DNA of 64,000 bases from Oceanospirillum sp048264105 (GCA_048264105.1 JBLXDJ010000002.1:434001-498000); one strand, 5' to 3'. Positions 34,472-43,089 are shown, counted from the stretch's first letter. A program made the numbers and translations. Notes: a model not told the origin generated them from the sequence alone.

Positions 34472-35521
34472 CTACAGGTCGTTCTGTGGTGCTAAGGGTG
34501 GCAGATCGGTCAGTGGCCAGCGTGGCTGAACTTTGATCTGTCTGTCGTTCTTATGACCTGCCATTAGTCGCTGACAACCAGCGTAGGCGATCATGGCGCC
34601 GTTGTCGGTGCAAAATTCATTTCGCGGGTAATAAACCTGACCACCCATGCCGGTGAGTGTTGCTTCCAGCTTTTCCCGCAGATCTTTATTCGCGCTGACG
34701 CCGCCGGCAATAACCAGCTTTTTGCGGTTTGCCTGCTTAAGAGCGCGTTTGCATTTGATCACCAGCGTATCCACGACTGCATCCTGAAACGCTAAGGCGA
34801 TATCAGAACGTTCCTGATCAGTCAGCTCGCCGTTGTTGGCCTCTTTGGCAGCTTCTACCGTGTTCAGCGTGAAGGTCTTCAGGCCGCTGAAGCTGAAGTC
34901 CAGCCCCGGGCGATTGGTCATGGGTCTTGGGAACAGGTATTTCCCCGGTGTGCCCTGTTGTGCGAAGCGGGCGATATGAGGGCCGCCGGGGTAGGGCAGC
35001 CCCATCATCTTGGCAGCCTTGTCGAAGGCTTCACCGGCAGCATCGTCGATACTCTCGCCGAGCATCTCATACTGGCCAATACCCTGAACATCGATCAGCT
35101 GAGTGTGGCCACCGGAGACAAGAAGCGCCACAAAAGGAAATTCCGGTGGTGTTTCTTCCAGCATGGGGGCCAGCAGATGACCTTCCATGTGGTGCACGCC
35201 AAGGCAGGGTTTATCCCACGCCATCGCCAGAGCCTGAGCCGTTGATGCGCCCACCATAAGTGCTCCGATCAGGCCGGGGCCGGAGGTATAGCAGATAGCA
35301 TCGATATCATCGGCGCTGCTGTTAGCTTCGGACATCACCTGGCGGGTGAGGGGCAGAAGCTTGCGCACATGGTCTCTGGAGGCGAGTTCAGGTACAACGC
35401 CGCCATAGGGAATATGCATATCGATCTGACTGAACAGGGCATGAGCTAATAAACCCTGTTCTGAGTCATAAATTGCCAGCCCTGTTTCGTCACAGGATGT
35501 TTCGATTCCGAGTACACGCAT
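34472..35521 (-). CDS. tsaD: tRNA N6-adenosine threonylcarbamoyltransferase TsaD
   Basis: This 349-residue ASKHA-fold enzyme transfers the threonylcarbamoyl group to A37 of ANN-reading tRNAs, with TsaB and TsaE. The N-terminal VLGIETSCDETG loop and the metal-binding HHMEGHLLAPM motif are present, as is VSGGHTQL. I take ATG 35521 (MRVLGIE), the usual family start, although three further codons upstream are open. It is divergent from rpsU, as in most gammaproteobacteria. Confidence 0.96.
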   Translation of the reverse strand: MRVLGIETSCDETGLAIYDSEQGLLAHALFSQIDMHIPYGGVVPELASRDHVRKLLPLTRQVMSEANSSADDIDAICYTSGPGLIGALMVGASTAQALAMAWDKPCLGVHHMEGHLLAPMLEETPPEFPFVALLVSGGHTQLIDVQGIGQYEMLGESIDDAAGEAFDKAAKMMGLPYPGGPHIARFAQQGTPGKYLFPRPMTNRPGLDFSFSGLKTFTLNTVEAAKEANNGELTDQERSDIALAFQDAVVDTLVIKCKRALKQANRKKLVIAGGVSANKDLREKLEATLTGMGGQVYYPRNEFCTDNGAMIAYAGCQRLMAGHKNDRQIKVQPRWPLTDLPPLAPQNDL

Positions 35522-35635
35522 GATGATCACTAACTGCTTGAAAGAATGGGCGCAATTCTACCTATGTGGAGCTCAAAATGGCACCAAAAGGCGTTGATTC
35601 AGTGAAAAAAGCAGTATCACTGCCCCTAAAGCCGT

Positions 35636-35664
35636 TTGCATGGGGTGGTCAAAGCCTATAGAAT
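35636..35664 (+). promoter_or_regulatory. Predicted sigma-70 promoter of rpsU
   Basis: TTGCAT (35636-35641), a 17-base spacer and TAGAAT (35659-35664) lie about 85 bases before the rpsU start codon and point toward rpsU-dnaG-rpoD. Confidence 0.6.
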
Positions 35665-35681
35665 CATGCGTCCCCTAAGGC

Positions 35682-35703
35682 ATGTCACCGATTTAGGTGA
35701 CAT
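35682..35703 (+). repeat. 8-bp hairpin in the rpsU 5' untranslated region
   Basis: ATGTCACC (35682-35689) and GGTGACAT (35696-35703) pair perfectly with a six-base loop, about ten bases after the predicted transcription start. It could be a 5' stability hairpin or a site for autoregulation. Confidence 0.5.
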
Positions 35704-35746
35704 CTCTAATTTCAATCCTATTACTTTTTAAGGTGGTGAGTCTTTA

Positions 35747-35962
35747 ATGCCTGCTGTTAAAGTTAAAGACAATGAACCGTTTGACGTTGCTCTGCGTCGT
35801 TTCAAACGTTCTTGTGAGAAAGCTGGAATCTTAGCCGAAGTTCGTCGTCGTGAATTTTACGAAAAGCCAACTTGGGTTCGTAAGCGTAAAGCAGCTGCTG
35901 CTGTTAAGCGTCACGCTAAAAAGGTACAGCGCGAGCAAAAACGTTTCGAGCGTCTGTACTAA
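35747..35962 (+). CDS. rpsU: 30S ribosomal protein bS21
   Basis: This 71-residue, very basic protein matches bS21 (MPAVKVKDNEPFDVALRRFK...). It helps base-pairing of mRNA with the anti-Shine-Dalgarno region on the 30S subunit. It is the first gene of the macromolecular synthesis operon, followed by an internal terminator that should lower dnaG expression. Confidence 0.98.
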   Translation: MPAVKVKDNEPFDVALRRFKRSCEKAGILAEVRRREFYEKPTWVRKRKAAAAVKRHAKKVQREQKRFERLY

Positions 35963-36009
35963 GCAGCCTATTTGCAGATTTCGGTCTGCACGGTTGTCTT
36001 TTTAGGGGT

Positions 36010-36041
36010 AAAAACGGCTGCCTTAACCGGCGGCCGTTTTT
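36010..36041 (+). terminator. Internal terminator/attenuator between rpsU and dnaG
   Basis: AAAAACGGC (36010-36018) pairs with GCCGTTTTT (36033-36041). It has the position of the terminator between rpsU and dnaG in E. coli, which gives high S21 and low primase. Confidence 0.75.
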
Positions 36042-36068
36042 CATTTTGCAGCGCCTGCAAAACCAGAA

Positions 36069-36106
36069 CTGTCATTCCTGACAGCTTCTTTTCTGAATTC
36101 TATTTT
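36069..36106 (+). promoter_or_regulatory. dnaG promoter overlapped by a LexA-like palindrome
   Basis: CTGACA (36078-36083), 17 bases and TATTTT (36101-36106) form a candidate promoter just before dnaG. The -35 lies inside the perfect palindrome CTGTCA-TTCC-TGACAG (36069-36084), which fits CTGT-N8-ACAG, the outer bases of the SOS box. The core is not the alternating AT of strong LexA sites, so binding is uncertain. Confidence 0.5.
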
Positions 36107-36129
36107 CGTTTTAGGTAGTTAGTGCCCTT

Positions 36130-38019
36130 ATGGCCGGTCGGATTCCTCAATATTTTATCGATGACCTTGTCGCGCGAGCAGACATCGTTGATGTAGTGGG
36201 AAGTGCGGTTAAGCTGAAAAAAAGTGGTCGCAACTGGCACGGTCTGTGTCCTTTCCACAACGAAAAAACTCCCTCTTTTACAGTTAGTCAGGATAAGCAG
36301 TTTTATCACTGTTTTGGCTGCGGTGCTCATGGCAACGCTATCGGTTTTCTGATGGAACATGATGGCCTGGGTTATGTTGAGGCGATTGAAGATCTCGCCA
36401 AGCAGCTGGGCATGGAAGTCCCCCGTGATGAAAACCCTGTTGAAGCCAAGAAACGCCAGGCGGCTAAAAAGTCTGCTGAAACACTGGAACTTGCCACACA
36501 GTTTTATCGCAATTCATTGCAGGTGGCAGAAGGTCATCAGCGGGCACAGGCCTATCTTCAGCATCGGGGGCTGAAGCCTGAAACGGTCGAACGCTTTGGT
36601 ATCGGTTTTGCTCCTGAAGGTTGGGAGCTGCTGAAGAAATATCTGACCGGCCAGAATATCAGTGAAAAAGAGCAGATCAATCTGGGGCTTCTGGTTCAGA
36701 AAGAAGAAACCGGCCGTACCTATGATCGCTTCCGTAATCGCATCATGTTTCCGATCCGGGATTGGCGGGGCAAGGTCATTGCGTTTGGCGGTCGTGTTCT
36801 GGGTGATGAGAAACCCAAATATCTGAACTCGCCGGAAACACCGGTCTTTCAGAAAGGTCGCGAACTGTACGGCCTGTACGAAGCCAAAACCTCACCGGGC
36901 CAGCTGGAACGCCTGCTGGTGGTGGAAGGTTATATGGATGTGGTGGCGCTGGCAGAAGCCGGTATCCCATACGCGGTAGCCACGCTGGGCACATCGGCCA
37001 CATCGGAACATATGGAGCGACTGTTCAAGGTCGTTCCTGAGGTTGTCTTCTGCTTTGATGGCGATAAAGCAGGTGTCAGAGCGGCGCAGCGGGCGCTGGA
37101 AAATGTTCTGCCTCATATGATCGACGGGCGTCAGGCGCGTTTTATGTTCCTGCCGGAAGGACAGGACCCGGACACCATGGTACGTGCCAACGGTAAGAAC
37201 CTGTTTGAGCAGCGTATTGTCCGAGCTGATTCACTGTCAGAGTTTTTGTTTCGCTTCCTTCAGGAGGGACTGAATCCTCATGAGCCTGAAGGGATGGCGC
37301 TGCTGACGCAGAAATCATTGCCCTATTTTAAGAAAATTCCCAAAGGTATTTTGCGCACTTTGCTGGTTAAAAAGCTGGCGGAGATGGTGGGGATTGAAGC
37401 AACAGACCTTCAGTCAAGAATTGATGAGCAGCAGGAGCCGGCCCCGCGGGAAGCCGTGCCAAGCCAACCGGTTGATATTGTTCCGGATTATGCTGCAGAA
37501 ACTGAAGTTCAGGCCGATAACGAGCCTGAAGTAAAGCTATCGACCAGCTACGCTTATAAATTGTTGGTCTGGCTGGTGCGTTCTCCCCGGATATGTCAGG
37601 AGCTTTCTGAAGAGGAACACCAGCAGTTAAAAGGCATTATCGACGAAAACAAAGGCTTTTTTTGGGGAAAAGTGTTTGATCAGGTGTTCGAATACTTGAA
37701 ATGTACCCCAGGAGTCACCACTTCCTCTTTGCAGGCGCACTGGTACGGTACTGAAACGGGCCGGTTATTAGATCAGATTGCATTGGAAGAAGTGCTTGCC
37801 GAAGAGTTTATCGTCTCAGAATTTAAAGAATGGCTCCGGTCACTGGAGCTTAAACGGCAGGAATATCAGCGCAATCAACGATTTGACGAACTGATGAGAA
37901 AGAGCCGGTCCGGTCAGCGATTGACCAAAAATGAAAATGAAGAGCTGGTGATGTTACTGAACGTGTTGGCTAATAAGAAAAGTCAGCCGGAAGGTGACGA
38001 TACCGAAGTTTCGCAATAA
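36130..38019 (+). CDS. dnaG: DNA primase
   Basis: This 629-residue primase makes RNA primers for replication. The N-terminal CHC2 zinc-binding domain has Cys40, His43, Cys61 and Cys64. The RNA-polymerase/TOPRIM core includes VEGYMDVVAL and CFDGDKAG. The C-terminal helicase-binding domain (from about 480) docks on DnaB. It is about 50 residues longer than the E. coli protein, mainly in a Pro/Glu-rich linker near 430-475. Confidence 0.97.
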   Translation: MAGRIPQYFIDDLVARADIVDVVGSAVKLKKSGRNWHGLCPFHNEKTPSFTVSQDKQFYHCFGCGAHGNAIGFLMEHDGLGYVEAIEDLAKQLGMEVPRDENPVEAKKRQAAKKSAETLELATQFYRNSLQVAEGHQRAQAYLQHRGLKPETVERFGIGFAPEGWELLKKYLTGQNISEKEQINLGLLVQKEETGRTYDRFRNRIMFPIRDWRGKVIAFGGRVLGDEKPKYLNSPETPVFQKGRELYGLYEAKTSPGQLERLLVVEGYMDVVALAEAGIPYAVATLGTSATSEHMERLFKVVPEVVFCFDGDKAGVRAAQRALENVLPHMIDGRQARFMFLPEGQDPDTMVRANGKNLFEQRIVRADSLSEFLFRFLQEGLNPHEPEGMALLTQKSLPYFKKIPKGILRTLLVKKLAEMVGIEATDLQSRIDEQQEPAPREAVPSQPVDIVPDYAAETEVQADNEPEVKLSTSYAYKLLVWLVRSPRICQELSEEEHQQLKGIIDENKGFFWGKVFDQVFEYLKCTPGVTTSSLQAHWYGTETGRLLDQIALEEVLAEEFIVSEFKEWLRSLELKRQEYQRNQRFDELMRKSRSGQRLTKNENEELVMLLNVLANKKSQPEGDDTEVSQ

Positions 38020-38051
38020 TTTAGAATCAGGTGGAAGTCAAGACCGAATTA

Positions 38052-38079
38052 TGCTAAATTTGAACGCTTAGCATTTTTC
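38052..38079 (+). terminator. Weak terminator/attenuator between dnaG and rpoD
   Basis: ATGCTAA (38052-38058) pairs with TTAGCAT (38069-38075) and is followed by TTTT. The AT-rich seven-base stem suggests partial read-through into rpoD. Confidence 0.5.
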
Positions 38080-38118
38080 CCACCTCGTTCTTTGCACTAC
38101 ATTTGAGATAGGGTATCT

Positions 38119-39930
38119 ATGGCTGGAAATGAGCAGCAACAGTCGCGCTTGAAGGAATTGATCGCCCGCGGAAAGGAACAGGGCTACCTCACTTACGCAG
38201 AAGTAAATGACCACCTCCCGGAAGATATTTCTGACCCAGATCAGGTTGAAGATATCATTCGCATGATCAACGACATGGGGATCAGTGTTTCCGAAGAAGC
38301 GCCTGATGCAGAAACCCTGTTGATGACCGACGGTGATTCTTCAACGGATGAAGTTGTCGCAGAAGAAGCTGTAGCAGCGCTTGCTGCGGTAGAGTCCGAT
38401 GTAGGCCGTACTACTGACCCTGTTCGTATGTATATGCGTGAAATGGGTACCGTAGAGCTTCTGACCCGTGAAGGCGAGATTGTTATCGCCAAGCGTATTG
38501 AAGAAGGCCTGCGTGAAGTGATGCACGCTGTTTCGTACCTGCCTGGCACGATTCAGAAGGTTCTGGATATCTACGAGCAAACTCAGACTGAAGAAGGTCG
38601 CCTGAGTGATCTGTTGATCGGTTATATCGATCCGGATGATGGCGAAGTTCCTGTTGGTCCGGTTGCCAGTGCCAAAACCGAAGATGACCTGGATGATGAC
38701 GAGGAAGAGACTGAGAGCGGACCGGATCCGGAAGAAGCCCGCATTCGTTTCACTCGTCTGAAAGAACTGCACGATGCTGTTCTGGCTGCAGGTGAGAAAA
38801 AAGGTACTGACAGTGCCGAGTACAAAGCCGCTCAGATGGAGCTGGCAGACTACTTTGCCCCGATTAAACTGACGCCTAAAAACTTCGATGCCATGGTTGC
38901 CCGTGTTCGCAACAGCATGGATGAGATCCGTCGTCAGGAACGCCGTGTTATGCAGCTTTGTGTTCGCAAAGCGAAAATGACCCGCAAAGAATTTATTACC
39001 TCTTTCCCTGGTAACGAGACCAATCTTGAGTGGTTGGATAACGTACTGGCAGACAAACCTAAGTACGCTGAAAAGCTTGAAGGTCTGCGTATCGAGATTC
39101 TGCGCTGTCAGCGTAAGATTCTGGCTGTTGAGAAAGATGTACATCTTAATCTGAGCGAGATTAAAGAAGTTAACCGTCGTATGTCGATCGGTGAAGCTAA
39201 AGCTCGTCGCGCTAAGAAAGAGATGGTTGAGGCTAACCTGCGTCTGGTTATCTCGATTGCGAAGAAATACACCAACCGTGGTCTGCAGTTCCTGGATCTG
39301 ATTCAGGAAGGCAACATCGGTCTGATGAAAGCAGTAGACAAGTTTGAATACCGTCGTGGTTATAAGTTCTCGACTTATGCCACCTGGTGGATTCGTCAGG
39401 CAATTACCCGTTCGATTGCTGACCAGGCACGTACCATCCGTATTCCGGTACACATGATCGAAACGATCAATAAGCTGAACCGTGTTTCACGTCAGATGCT
39501 TCAGGAGATGGGTCGTGAGCCTACTCCGGAAGAGCTGGGTGAGCGTATGGAAATGCCGGAAGATAAAGTTCGTAAGGTGCTGAAAATCGCCAAAGAACCT
39601 ATCTCCATGGAAACCCCGATCGGTGATGATGAAGATTCGCATCTGGGTGACTTTATCGAGGATGTGGGCACTGACTCGCCAATCGATACAGCGACCGGCG
39701 AAGGCCTGATTGAAGCTACCCGCTCTGTTTTGGGTGGTTTGACGGGTCGTGAAGCTAAAGTTCTGCGTATGCGCTTCGGTATCGATATGAATACCGACCA
39801 CACGCTGGAAGAAGTGGGCAAACAGTTTGATGTAACCCGTGAGCGTATTCGTCAGATTGAGGCGAAGGCACTGCGTAAGCTGCGTCATCCGACCCGCTCA
39901 GAACATCTGCGTAGCTTTATCGACGAGTAA
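38119..39930 (+). CDS. rpoD: RNA polymerase primary sigma factor RpoD (sigma-70)
   Basis: This 603-residue primary sigma factor contains, in order, region 1.1, region 1.2 (DPVRMYMREMGTVELLTREGE) and an acidic non-conserved region with a DDDEEETESGPDPEE stretch. Region 2 includes KFEYRRGYKFSTYATWWIRQ for -10 melting, region 3 follows, and region 4 (VTRERIRQIEAKALRKLRHP) contacts the -35. Length and motifs match E. coli RpoD. It is the last gene of the rpsU-dnaG-rpoD operon. Confidence 0.98.
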   Translation: MAGNEQQQSRLKELIARGKEQGYLTYAEVNDHLPEDISDPDQVEDIIRMINDMGISVSEEAPDAETLLMTDGDSSTDEVVAEEAVAALAAVESDVGRTTDPVRMYMREMGTVELLTREGEIVIAKRIEEGLREVMHAVSYLPGTIQKVLDIYEQTQTEEGRLSDLLIGYIDPDDGEVPVGPVASAKTEDDLDDDEEETESGPDPEEARIRFTRLKELHDAVLAAGEKKGTDSAEYKAAQMELADYFAPIKLTPKNFDAMVARVRNSMDEIRRQERRVMQLCVRKAKMTRKEFITSFPGNETNLEWLDNVLADKPKYAEKLEGLRIEILRCQRKILAVEKDVHLNLSEIKEVNRRMSIGEAKARRAKKEMVEANLRLVISIAKKYTNRGLQFLDLIQEGNIGLMKAVDKFEYRRGYKFSTYATWWIRQAITRSIADQARTIRIPVHMIETINKLNRVSRQMLQEMGREPTPEELGERMEMPEDKVRKVLKIAKEPISMETPIGDDEDSHLGDFIEDVGTDSPIDTATGEGLIEATRSVLGGLTGREAKVLRMRFGIDMNTDHTLEEVGKQFDVTRERIRQIEAKALRKLRHPTRSEHLRSFIDE

Positions 39931-39985
39931 TAAGCGTCGGTTGCTGGCCTTATACGTTAAGGTCTGGTTTTACGCAGCACATGAA

Positions 39986-40011
39986 AGCCTCGCATTTAGC
40001 GAGGCTTTTTT
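39986..40011 (+). terminator. Terminator after rpoD
   Basis: AGCCTCGC pairs with GCGAGGCT around ATTTA, followed by a T-run. Confidence 0.88.
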
Positions 40012-40238
40012 GTGAATATAAATCAATAATATTTCTGCCCGTTGGTTTGTTTCTGAGCCTGGGAATAACTCTAGGCATATCAAGGTACTAATAAAACCTA
40101 TGTTTTATATGCCTGATTGTAGGCTTTGAGTGTGATGGAGATCGCATCATTAAGCTGTGAAAAGTCCTGAGAAATTCGCCATAATAGTCTTATCACTCGT
40201 TTAATTAATATTCAGTAAATAGCCATTAAAGGTTTTTT
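40012..40238 (+). promoter_or_regulatory. Upstream region of the SprA-related gene: nested inverted repeats, CRP-like site, weak promoter
   Basis: This AT-rich stretch has a nested inverted repeat: AGGCATAT (40073-40080) with ATATGCCT (40107-40114), enclosing ATAAAAC-CTAT-GTTTTAT (40091-40108). A CRP-like site TGTGA-N6-TCGCA (40131-40146) matches nine of ten half-site bases. GTGAAA (40157-40162), 17 bases and CATAAT (40180-40185) could be the promoter of the gene at 40239. No gene is seen in it. Confidence 0.4.
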
Positions 40239-41018
40239 ATGGAAACGCCTTCTGTCAGCAGTGCATCGCGATATAGTCGCCTTGTTCAGGATTACCGCGA
40301 GAAAGAGCGCGCAGCCGAGTCTGTGACCGCCAGCTCTGTGGAAAAAGCTGAAGCTGAAAAAGAGAAAGCGACCCTTGAACGGGAAAAACAACAGATTATC
40401 TCAGAGCTGAGCAAGCGGGATCAGGAAGTTCGTACTCACGAACAGGCCCATGCCTCTGTGGGCGGCCGTTATGCCTCTGCACCCTCATACGACATGACAG
40501 AAGGGCCTGATGGCCGTGAATATGCTGTTGGCGGTCATGTCACCATTGATACCTCTCCTGTGGCTGATGATCCGGAAGCGACACTGGATAAGTCCCAGAT
40601 TGTAGAGCGCGCTGCTTTAGCTCCGGCGCAGCCTTCTGAGCAGGATCTGAAAGTAGCCTCTGAAGCGCGGGCGATGGGCAATGAAGCCCGTATCGATATT
40701 CGTGAACGTGATTTTCTGGAGCGTACCGAAGAGCTGGAAGGTAGTGACGAGGCAGAAGAATCCGATAGCAAGGAAGACTCAGATGCGACAGAAGGGGCTC
40801 CGATATTAGGTGCTGATGATAATCAGCTGCCATCCGGAATGTATAAAGAGCCAAAAAGTTTCTCTTTCGGATTGAGCTTTCCCCAGAGTTTTGTCGGAGC
40901 GGATCAGAGTGCAGCTTCTGGTTTGACTGCAGCTCAACAGCTCAGGGATCGGTTTGATACTCTGGGTTTGAGCTATCCACCGACTCCAACTGGCCAGCAG
41001 GTTGCTATAAGCGCCTGA
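40239..41018 (+). CDS. SprA-related putative metalloprotease
   Basis: This 259-residue protein has a charged, probably coiled-coil N-terminus (about 18-60). The SprA-related family domain follows, with the zinc-protease-like motif HEQAH at 67-71 in VRTHEQAHASVGGRYASAPSY. An acidic low-complexity stretch covers about 165-190. No signal peptide or membrane segment is visible. Family members are widespread in marine Gammaproteobacteria and of unknown function; peptidase activity is inferred from the motif only. AAAGG precedes the ATG. It stands alone between two terminators. Confidence 0.8.
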   Translation: METPSVSSASRYSRLVQDYREKERAAESVTASSVEKAEAEKEKATLEREKQQIISELSKRDQEVRTHEQAHASVGGRYASAPSYDMTEGPDGREYAVGGHVTIDTSPVADDPEATLDKSQIVERAALAPAQPSEQDLKVASEARAMGNEARIDIRERDFLERTEELEGSDEAEESDSKEDSDATEGAPILGADDNQLPSGMYKEPKSFSFGLSFPQSFVGADQSAASGLTAAQQLRDRFDTLGLSYPPTPTGQQVAISA

Positions 41019-41051
41019 TGAGCTTTTTAACACTATGATTTATAAGACATT

Positions 41052-41074
41052 AAGCCCCGTATCGGGGCTTTTTT
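41052..41074 (+). terminator. Terminator after the SprA-related gene
   Basis: AAGCCCCG pairs with CGGGGCTT around TAT and is followed by TTTT. Confidence 0.88.
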
Positions 41075-41097
41075 GTATCTGGAGTATGGCCAGGCTC

Positions 41098-41177
41098 GAC
41101 TGGTCGGACACCAATTTAGGTAAAATAGCGCTTGACCCAGAACTTCGTCTGACTTAAGTTTCAAACATACGTTTGAA
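41098..41177 (+). promoter_or_regulatory. Promoter of the first acyl-CoA dehydrogenase with PsrA-type and FadR-like operators
   Basis: TTGACC (41132-41137), 17 bases and TAAGTT (41155-41160) form a good sigma-70 promoter. Directly on its downstream edge lies the perfect palindrome TTCAAAC-ATAC-GTTTGAA (41160-41177). This fits the CAAAC-N4-GTTTG core reported for the fatty-acid regulator PsrA, placed where a repressor would block initiation. Upstream, GACTGGTCGGACACCAA (41098-41114) shares CTGGTC-N-GAC with FadR operators. Confidence 0.65.
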
Positions 41178-41283
41178 TTAGATTTCTTTATTTGATCTGC
41201 CAGACTTCTTAAACACCACTCTGCTGAGAAGCGGCAGGCCATAAAACAAGAATACTTGTACAACAAGAATAGCCGAGGTCGAT

Positions 41284-43089
41284 ATGCCAACATATAAAGC
41301 TCCCCTGCGTGATATCCGTTTTGTTATGGACGAGATGCTGGATTTCCCTACCCACTACGCGCAGCTGCCAAATGGTGATGAGGCATCCCCTGAAATTGTG
41401 AATGCTATTCTGGAAGAAGGCGCTAAGTTTTCTGAAGAAGTGCTGACTCCCCTGAACCAGAGCGGCGATGCTGAAGGCTGTCAGTTCAACGATGGCGAAG
41501 TAACCACGCCTAAAGGCTTTAAAGAAGCTTACAAGCAGTACGTTGAAGGCGGCTGGCCATCCATGACTCAGGACACCCGTTACGGCGGTCAGGGTCTGCC
41601 ACAGTCTCTGGGTATGGTTCTGAATGAGATGATTTGCTCTTCTAACCTTTCATGGGGTATGTATCCGGGCCTGTCTCACGGTGCAATGGATGCACTACTG
41701 CACCACGGTACCGAAGAGCAGAAAGAGCTGTACCTGACCAAGATGATTCAGGGTAGCTGGACCGGTACCATGTGCCTGACCGAGCCCCATTGCGGTACTG
41801 ATCTGGGTCTTATCCGTACAAAAGCAGAGCCGAAAGATAATGGTGCTTACGCCGTGAGTGGTACCAAGATCTTTATCTCAGCCGGTGAGCACGATATGTC
41901 TGACAACATCGTGCATCTGGTACTGGCGAAACTGCCGGGCGCTCCTGAAGGTTCTAAAGGTATCTCTCTGTTTATCGTGCCTAAGTTCACCCCTGATGCG
42001 AATGGTGAAGCGGGTGAGCGTAATGGTGTTCAGTGTGGTTCCATCGAGCACAAAATGGGCATCCACGGTAACAGCACCTGCGTAATGAACTTTGATAATG
42101 CCGAGGGTTACCTGATTGGTGAGCCAAACAAAGGCCTGTCCTATATGTTCGTTATGATGAATGCTGCCCGTATCGGTGTCGGTATTCAGGGTCTGGGTCT
42201 GACCGAGGTTTCTTTCCAGAATGCGCTGGCGTATGCCCGTGATCGTCTGCAGATGCGTGCTCTGAGCGGTCCTAAAGCGCCTGAGAAAGCGGCTGATCCT
42301 ATCATTGTGCACCCTGATGTGCGCCGCATGCTGCTGACCCAGAAAGCGTTCGCAGAAGGTGGTCGTGCGCTGATTTACTACACGGCACAGCTGATCGATC
42401 AGGTTTCTGCAGGTGGTGAAGAAGGTAAAGAGGCTGATGAGCTGTTGGGTCTGCTGACGCCGATCGTTAAAGCCTTCCTGACCGAAGCTGGTTTTGAAGC
42501 GACCAACGAAGGTATTCAGATCTTTGGTGGTCACGGCTTTATCCACGAATGGGGTATGGAGCAGTTTGTACGTGATGCCCGTATCACCCGTCTGTACGAA
42601 GGTACAACCGGTATTCAGGCGCTGGATCTGCTGGGTCGTAAGATTCTGATGAATCAGGGTGAGAGCCTGCGTAAGTTTACCAAGCAGGTGCACAAATTCT
42701 GCCAGGCAGAAGAAGGCAACTCTGATATGGCGAAGTTTGTGACGCCTCTGGGTAAGCTGAACAAAGAGTGGGGCGACATCACTATGCAGATCGGTATGAA
42801 AGCGATGCAGAACCGTGAAGAGGTGGGTGCTGCTTCTGTTGATTACCTGATGTATTCCGGTTACGTGACTCTGGCTTACTTCTGGGCGCAGGCTGCTAAG
42901 GTGGCTCAGGAAGCACTGGCTAACGGCACCACTGAAACCGCCTTCTATAAAGGTAAGCTGGCGACAGCTGAGTTCTACTTCAGCAAATTGCTGCCGCGCA
43001 CTAAAGCGCTGGTTGCAACCATGGCTGAAGGCGGCGATAGCCTGATGGCGATGGATGCGGATCAGTTCGGAGCTGGTTTCGAAATCTGA
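41284..43089 (+). CDS. Acyl-CoA dehydrogenase (long form), first of two paralogues
   Basis: This 601-residue FAD enzyme catalyses the alpha,beta-dehydrogenation of acyl-CoA in beta-oxidation. It has the N-terminal helical, middle beta and C-terminal helical domains, plus the extra C-terminal domain of the ~600-residue bacterial subfamily. The FAD/substrate signature CLTEPHCGTDLGLIRTKAEP is present, and the catalytic base is Glu439 in LYEGTTGIQALDLLGRK. It resembles the tandem PA0506/PA0508-type enzymes of Pseudomonas, also found near the bio operon. The PsrA-like operator upstream supports induction by fatty acids. Confidence 0.93.
   Translation: MPTYKAPLRDIRFVMDEMLDFPTHYAQLPNGDEASPEIVNAILEEGAKFSEEVLTPLNQSGDAEGCQFNDGEVTTPKGFKEAYKQYVEGGWPSMTQDTRYGGQGLPQSLGMVLNEMICSSNLSWGMYPGLSHGAMDALLHHGTEEQKELYLTKMIQGSWTGTMCLTEPHCGTDLGLIRTKAEPKDNGAYAVSGTKIFISAGEHDMSDNIVHLVLAKLPGAPEGSKGISLFIVPKFTPDANGEAGERNGVQCGSIEHKMGIHGNSTCVMNFDNAEGYLIGEPNKGLSYMFVMMNAARIGVGIQGLGLTEVSFQNALAYARDRLQMRALSGPKAPEKAADPIIVHPDVRRMLLTQKAFAEGGRALIYYTAQLIDQVSAGGEEGKEADELLGLLTPIVKAFLTEAGFEATNEGIQIFGGHGFIHEWGMEQFVRDARITRLYEGTTGIQALDLLGRKILMNQGESLRKFTKQVHKFCQAEEGNSDMAKFVTPLGKLNKEWGDITMQIGMKAMQNREEVGAASVDYLMYSGYVTLAYFWAQAAKVAQEALANGTTETAFYKGKLATAEFYFSKLLPRTKALVATMAEGGDSLMAMDADQFGAGFEI

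Noticed and set aside
38341..39453. Minus-strand open frame of about 370 codons antisense to rpoD
   Set aside because: rpoD is certain. The antisense frame is a by-product of its codon bias.
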